A stretch of 18,880 nt of DNA. It comes from Oscillospiraceae bacterium (GTDB lineage: Bacteria > Bacillota_A > Clostridia > Oscillospirales > WRJC01). Each line of letters starts with the position of its first letter. Positions within the stretch are counted from its first letter, which is position 1. Both the position numbers and the translations under genes were made by a program. The notes below the pieces were generated by a model. The model made no database searches. It was not told the origin of the DNA and saw only the letters and a program-made list of their open reading frames with translations. The DNA lies in the NCBI GenBank assembly GCA_009785015.1, contig WQXD01000045.1, forward strand, positions 1 to 18,880. Direction: 5' to 3'. Positions 15,501 through 18,880 of this stretch are shown piece after piece.

Positions 15501-15540
15501 TTTATTTCCAAAATATTATTTTAAAAATGTTTTTTCTTCC

Positions 15541-15569
15541 ATTATACACGACAATTGCAAAAATGTCAA
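15541..15569 (-). promoter_or_regulatory. Consensus sigma-A promoter for the GRE2 operon
   Basis: On the minus strand TTGACA (15564-15569), a 17-base spacer and TATAAT (15541-15546) are all perfect consensus. The -35 starts 14 bases after the flotillin stop and the -10 lies 40 bases before the URO-D-fold start. No other good promoter was seen before the GRE2 stop, so all six genes are probably co-transcribed. A small A/T palindrome (15510-15522) sits in the leader. Confidence 0.85.
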
Positions 15570-15583
15570 TAAAAAATATTTTT

Positions 15584-16975
15584 TTATAATCCGGCCGCGG
15601 GCTCCTCTATTGATTTTGCGGCTATTTCGCTGCCCAAATACTGCGGTATCTCCATTCCCGCCATTTTAAACATCTCGTTTAAAGGCGGAACCGCTTTTAA
15701 CATTCCCGAAAGAAAGTTGGCAGTCGCGGGGCTCTTTCCGTCGCCGCCCATGCTGTCCCAGACGGTCACCTTGTCGATTTTGAGACCCTTGATCGCTTCG
15801 ACCTGGATTTTGACGATTTCGTCTATTTTGTCCGCGATTAAGAGCTGTATAGCCGCTTTGACGTCGCCTCCGGCGGCCTCCACGATTTTGCCGAACCCTT
15901 CGGCCTGACGCAGCAATATTTCCTGGTTTCCCTTGGCTTCCGCTGTCAGCCTCGCCAGCGTGGCGTCCGCTTCACCCGCCGCTTTGCGGCGCATCTGTTC
16001 GGCTTCGGCTTCGGCCCGGATTTCGAGCTGTTCTTTGTCGATAGTCGCTTTTACCATGATATCCGCTTCCAATTTCGCCTTTTCGAGTTCCGCCCTTTTG
16101 AGCTCGGCTTTCCGCTGGGCTTCATATGCTTCCTCGTCGGCGGCCGACTGCTGGGTTTTTTCGGCTATTATGGCGCGTTTTAAGGATTCCGCTTCGCGCT
16201 CGCGCCTTTCGGCGTCGGATTGGGCGATGTTCATTTTGGCTTCGTTTTCCCCTTTTATCGCGTCCGAATCGGCTAAGGAAGTTGACACGCGCTGATCGCG
16301 CCTGGCAGTCGATTCACCGATTGACCCGTCTTTTTCCTGCAAGGCCACCATGCGCTTCGCGTCGTTGATCGCCTTCGCGGCGGCTTCTTTTCCGAGGGCC
16401 TGAATATACCCCGATTCGTCGGTAATGTCCGTTATGTTGACGTTTATGAGCCTGAGCCCTATTTTTTTCAGCTCCGTTTCCACATTGCTGGAAACCGCTT
16501 CCAAGAACATGTCCCTGTCGGAGTTGATTTCTTCTATGTCCATTGTGGCTATTACAAGCCTGAGCTGGCCCAGGATTATATCTTTCGCCAATTCCTGCAC
16601 TTCGGAAAGCGGCAATCCGAGCAGCCTTTCGGCCGCATTCTGCATAATTCCCGGCTCGGTTGAAATACCCACGGTAAAACGCGAAGGAACGTCGATTCTG
16701 ATATTCTGCCGGCTCAGCGTATTTTTTAAATCCACGCTGATCGATATGGGGGTCAGATCCAAAAATTGATACGACTGGAAGACGGGAACTATAAAGGTCG
16801 CTCCGCCGTGGATGCATTTGGAGCTTCTCGCGTTTCCGTCTTTGTCCTGCCCGAGTTTTCCGTACACGACCAAAACTTTGTCAGAGGGGCATTTTTTATA
16901 CCTCGACAAAAAAGTTATACTCGTCGAAAAAAACAAAAAGACGATAAATCCCGCTAAAATCCATACATTCTCCAT
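15584..16975 (-). CDS. Flotillin-like SPFH-domain membrane protein
   Basis: This 463-residue flotillin resembles Bacillus FloT/YuaG, which scaffolds ordered membrane microdomains. Residues 4-22 (WILAGFIVFLFFSTSITF) form a single N-terminal membrane segment or hairpin, followed by the SPFH/band-7 domain (about 25-215). A long charged helical region (about 220-370) rich in Glu-Ala repeats such as AEAEAEQMRRKAAGEADA is the usual flotillin coiled coil. The C-terminus is mixed polar/hydrophobic (AIQLLIADKIDEIVKIQ), as in other members. Length is near the ~500 typical of the family. AGGAGGG sits upstream of ATG 16975. It lies 26 bases after the NfeD-like gene in the yuaF-yuaG order. No strong terminator follows, so some read-through into the GRE2 operon is possible. 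The call is based on motif and layout and is confident. Confidence 0.93.
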   Translation of the reverse strand: MENVWILAGFIVFLFFSTSITFLSRYKKCPSDKVLVVYGKLGQDKDGNARSSKCIHGGATFIVPVFQSYQFLDLTPISISVDLKNTLSRQNIRIDVPSRFTVGISTEPGIMQNAAERLLGLPLSEVQELAKDIILGQLRLVIATMDIEEINSDRDMFLEAVSSNVETELKKIGLRLINVNITDITDESGYIQALGKEAAAKAINDAKRMVALQEKDGSIGESTARRDQRVSTSLADSDAIKGENEAKMNIAQSDAERREREAESLKRAIIAEKTQQSAADEEAYEAQRKAELKRAELEKAKLEADIMVKATIDKEQLEIRAEAEAEQMRRKAAGEADATLARLTAEAKGNQEILLRQAEGFGKIVEAAGGDVKAAIQLLIADKIDEIVKIQVEAIKGLKIDKVTVWDSMGGDGKSPATANFLSGMLKAVPPLNEMFKMAGMEIPQYLGSEIAAKSIEEPAAGL

Positions 16976-17001
16976 AAAATAAGCCCTCCTTGAAATTTAA
17001 A

Positions 17002-17697
17002 TTAATTTAATTTATCCGCAATTTTTTCAACAACCAGCACATTTCCCTCCCTGATGTCCGTGACGTAGATCGTTTCGCCGGTTTTTATCGTTTCGCTCTG
17101 TTCCGTCACTGCGTCAAACTCGCACAGTTTTTCCTGCACCGTCACATTCACTTTGCCCTTTCCTTTTTCGCCGCCCGGGATTCTTATATACACCTGTCCC
17201 GTCTGCCCGAGCGCGTTTTTGATTTTTGTGGTGCCGTCCTCCTGCAGGCCCAATATTATCTGCATGAGCTTGGCCATGAACACAAGCGCGGCAATCCCGC
17301 TCGCCGCCGCGCAGAGCAGCGAAACAAACTCGCTTGCCCCCGCCCGCGACAACAAAAATCCGACCCAGCTGCCCATCATCAAAAACGCCATTATGCCCCT
17401 CACCGTAAACAGCCTCAGTCCGGTCGGGTCTATCTGAATCTGCGCGCCCTCTCCGTTTGTTTCGCCTGAAAAATCGTGGTCCGCGGAAAAATCGGCGCCG
17501 GAATCCGCCGAATCGGCGATATCGGCCTCAATATCGCTTCCGTCGCTCACATAGCTTTCCCCGGCTTCGGCGTCGTTGTTGTTTGAAATGCCGATGAGGG
17601 CGAGTATTGTCTGTATTATCAATATGACGGTCGAAGACACCGATATGACAAAAAAAACTGACTGGAACGCACTCAAATCCGATAAAAAATTGCTCAT
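17002..17697 (-). CDS. NfeD-like membrane protein, flotillin partner
   Basis: This 231-residue protein has an N-terminal membrane segment (about 14-36) and a strongly acidic Asp/Ser/Glu linker (42-78). Two further membrane segments follow (about 99-118 and 123-150), then a soluble C-terminal domain (about 155-228), which is probably the OB fold of NfeD/YuaF proteins. The OB part shows NALGQTGQVYIRIPGGEKGKG and ends in GETIYVTDIREGNVLVVEKI, both typical of NfeD C-terminal domains. NfeD proteins pair with SPFH proteins and are encoded next to them, as here with flotillin 26 bases downstream. The start chosen is ATG 17697, preceded by GAGGTGA. A GTG three codons upstream (17706) lies within that ribosome binding site and was rejected. 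The long acidic linker is unusual for short NfeD partners and may lie outside the membrane. Confidence 0.85.
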   Translation of the reverse strand: MSNFLSDLSAFQSVFFVISVSSTVILIIQTILALIGISNNNDAEAGESYVSDGSDIEADIADSADSGADFSADHDFSGETNGEGAQIQIDPTGLRLFTVRGIMAFLMMGSWVGFLLSRAGASEFVSLLCAAASGIAALVFMAKLMQIILGLQEDGTTKIKNALGQTGQVYIRIPGGEKGKGKVNVTVQEKLCEFDAVTEQSETIKTGETIYVTDIREGNVLVVEKIADKLN

Positions 17698-17724
17698 CGT
17701 TTTCACCTCGAAACATTAAAAATA

Positions 17725-17745
17725 AAAGTAAATGTTGTTTACTTT
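17725..17745. repeat. Inverted repeat just downstream of the nfeD/flotillin -10 box
   Basis: AAAGTAAA (17725-17732) and TTTACTTT (17738-17745) are perfect 8-base inverted arms around TGTTG. The element lies between the -10 box and the ribosome binding site, over or just after the expected transcription start, where a repressor could block transcription. It is A/T-rich and has no T-run to act as terminator, so operator is the better guess. Confidence 0.45.
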
Positions 17746-17746
17746 A

Positions 17747-17775
17747 ATTTTACTATATTATTTGCGGAATGTCAA
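17747..17775 (-). promoter_or_regulatory. Sigma-A promoter for nfeD-like / flotillin operon
   Basis: On the minus strand TTGACA (17770-17775), a 17-base spacer and TAAAAT (17747-17752) form a near-consensus promoter. The 35 bases upstream are long T/A tracts (17776-17812), which could act as an UP element and also extend the U-rich tail of the terminator before it. Confidence 0.8.
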
Positions 17776-17819
17776 TAGGTTTTAAAAAAAAAATAAAAAA
17801 CTTGACAAAAACATAAGAC

Positions 17820-17848
17820 AGGAATTGGCCCATTTTGGGCCAATTCCT
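17820..17848 (-). terminator. Rho-independent-type terminator after the solute-binding protein gene
   Basis: Perfect 13-base arms, AGGAATTGGCCCA (17820-17832) and TGGGCCAATTCCT (17836-17848), enclose a 3-base loop. On the minus strand the hairpin begins about 20 bases after the stop of the solute-binding protein gene. It is followed by GTCTTATGTTTTTGTC and then long T tracts. The T-run is not immediate, so efficiency is uncertain. Confidence 0.8.
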
Positions 17849-17867
17849 CCGCTTTTCAAAAAGAACT

Positions 17868-18880
17868 TCAATTGTCGAGCAGACTCGACACCAATTTGTC
17901 GACATCTTTATTGGCTTTCCCCTCGTTTTTTTCGTAGAACGAAGCCATTGCGCGCCCGAAACTCATCGTATGGTACATGAGCTCGCTGTCGATGCCTCCA
18001 AAGGCGTATATGCCCCCCAGGTCAAATGTGGTATTGCCGAATATTATATTGAGCATCTCCTCCGAATCGCTGTCGCGCGACACTTTCGTTTTGAGCATGA
18101 CGTCATAATACGCCGGAAGCAGGATATACCTCGACTCGTAAGCCATAGCTTCGAGAACGGCGCCGGAAATTTCCGGGTCCGCCGTCGACGGAACGGCAAG
18201 CCCGGGGCATATTATGGAATTTACAAGGCTCAAATAATTCTTTTGGTTTTCGTCGTATTTGGGAAAGGGAAGTATGCCGAAGTCGGTCTCCATGCTGCGC
18301 AGATCCTCTATTTCCATCATGCGGATATATCTGAGGAGCGCCTGGTCGTTTTGAAACATTTTGTTGCCTTCGATGATAAACCCGGCGTCGCCGAAGGCCC
18401 TCATTGTGTGGAAGGCGACGTTTTCGTCGTAGATGACTTCATATATGGACTCAAGCGCGCTGTATACCTTTTCGCTGTTGAAACTCATATAAGGCAGATC
18501 GTTTTCGTCTTTTCGCGCTATATATTCTCCCGCCCCCGAAAGAAAGGCCGGCATCGAATCGCGGTAATAGAGAAGGCCGTAGCGGTCGTTTTCATCCATT
18601 TTGCCGTCTCCGTTCAAGTCGTCCGATATTTGCCTGGCCAACTCGAGCGTTTTTCCGAGCGTCCATTTTCCGGTTGTCACAAGCGAATAAAGGTCTTCGA
18701 TCTGATAATCGGCCTGGAGTTTTTTGTTGAACACAAACACGTTTATCGCGCCTTTGTCCAATATTTCTATATCGCCGGTGACCGCGAACAATTTTCCGGC
18801 GATCGAAGTCATCGATACGCAGTTCTGGTCCCACCACGGACGGCTCAGATCCAAATTCGGCAGCGTTTTCAAATCGAGCA
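17868..18880 (-). CDS. Extracellular solute-binding protein of a sugar ABC transporter, N-terminus cut by window edge
   Basis: At least 336 residues of a family-1-type extracellular solute-binding protein are present. The frame is open to the right edge. The TTG at 18872 is an internal leucine (context Leu-Asp-Leu-Lys), not a start, so the signal peptide and lipobox lie outside the window. Family marks are LDLSRPWWDQ near the visible start, GKLFAVTGDI, then YGLLYYRDSMPAFLSGAG. A Ca-binding-type loop DLNGDGKMDEND is encoded at 18585-18620, with aspartates and Asn spaced as in EF-hand or dockerin loops, as often seen in large Clostridia and Paenibacillus sugar-binding proteins. A second block, ETDFGILPFPKYDENQKNY, is also typical. 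The protein would be a lipoprotein outside the membrane feeding a sugar importer, whose permeases are presumably to the right. It ends 20 bases before a terminator, so it is not in one transcript with the flotillin operon. Confidence 0.88.
   Translation of the reverse strand, partial: LDLKTLPNLDLSRPWWDQNCVSMTSIAGKLFAVTGDIEILDKGAINVFVFNKKLQADYQIEDLYSLVTTGKWTLGKTLELARQISDDLNGDGKMDENDRYGLLYYRDSMPAFLSGAGEYIARKDENDLPYMSFNSEKVYSALESIYEVIYDENVAFHTMRAFGDAGFIIEGNKMFQNDQALLRYIRMMEIEDLRSMETDFGILPFPKYDENQKNYLSLVNSIICPGLAVPSTADPEISGAVLEAMAYESRYILLPAYYDVMLKTKVSRDSDSEEMLNIIFGNTTFDLGGIYAFGGIDSELMYHTMSFGRAMASFYEKNEGKANKDVDKLVSSLLDN

Noticed and set aside
15510..15522. A/T palindrome in the GRE2 operon leader sharing AATATTATTT with the divergent promoter region
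   Set aside because: The shared 10-mer is low-complexity and similar strings occur in other A/T-rich gaps of this window, so a common regulator site cannot be claimed.
15570..15590. AAAAATATTTTT after flotillin as a terminator
   Set aside because: It is a pure A/T palindrome with no G/C stem, overlapping the approach to the next promoter, and is not a convincing terminator.
18870..18872. TTG as start of the solute-binding protein
   Set aside because: The frame stays open to the window edge and the residues before it fit the family, so this is an internal leucine of a truncated gene.

Overview
The window looks like a chromosomal carbohydrate and sugar-acid catabolism region from a strictly anaerobic, gut- or sediment-type bacterium. 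Bacillota/Clostridia-like is the best guess. The supporting signs are strong GGAGG-type ribosome binding sites, near-consensus sigma-A promoters with 17-bp spacers, two oxygen-sensitive glycyl radical enzymes (GREs), and an NfeD/flotillin pair arranged like Bacillus yuaF-yuaG. The taxon is inferred. No rRNA, tRNA, insertion sequence or CRISPR array was seen, and no stretch over 300 bases lacks a gene.

Layout, left to right. (1) 1-2097, minus: a GRE (GRE1) running off the left edge, so its glycyl radical loop is outside the window. (2) 2098-2247: an AT-rich divergent promoter region with two extended -10 promoters back to back. (3) 2248-7496, plus: a three-gene operon of GH36 alpha-galactosidase, URO-D-fold protein and GH127/DUF1680-type glycosidase. 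(4) 7499-15500, minus: a six-gene operon read from right to left. Its order is URO-D-fold protein, iron-dependent alcohol dehydrogenase, AAA-ATPase/PD-(D/E)XK protein, mandelate-racemase-type acid-sugar dehydratase, GRE activase and a complete second GRE (GRE2). Operons 3 and 4 meet tail to tail with 2 bases between their stop codons. (5) 15584-17697, minus: a membrane NfeD-like protein followed by a flotillin, with their own promoter. (6) 17820-17848: a hairpin terminator. (7) 17868-18880, minus: a family-1-type extracellular solute-binding protein, cut at its N-terminus by the right edge.

How the genes may fit together (inference). An ABC importer, of which the solute-binding protein may be part, could bring in plant-derived oligosaccharides. 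The cytosolic GH36 and GH127-like enzymes would release galactose and arabinofuranose-type sugars. The enolase-superfamily dehydratase would convert a sugar acid to a 2-keto-3-deoxy acid. GRE2, armed by the adjacent activase, would carry out a radical dehydration or C-C/C-X cleavage, and the YqhD-like alcohol dehydrogenase would reduce the aldehyde formed. The two URO-D-fold proteins, one per operon, have no corrinoid partner here and are the least understood parts. The pairing of a GRE and activase with a mandelate-racemase-type dehydratase, Fe-ADH and URO-D protein matches no GRE pathway I can name. It is the best candidate for an undescribed system in this window.
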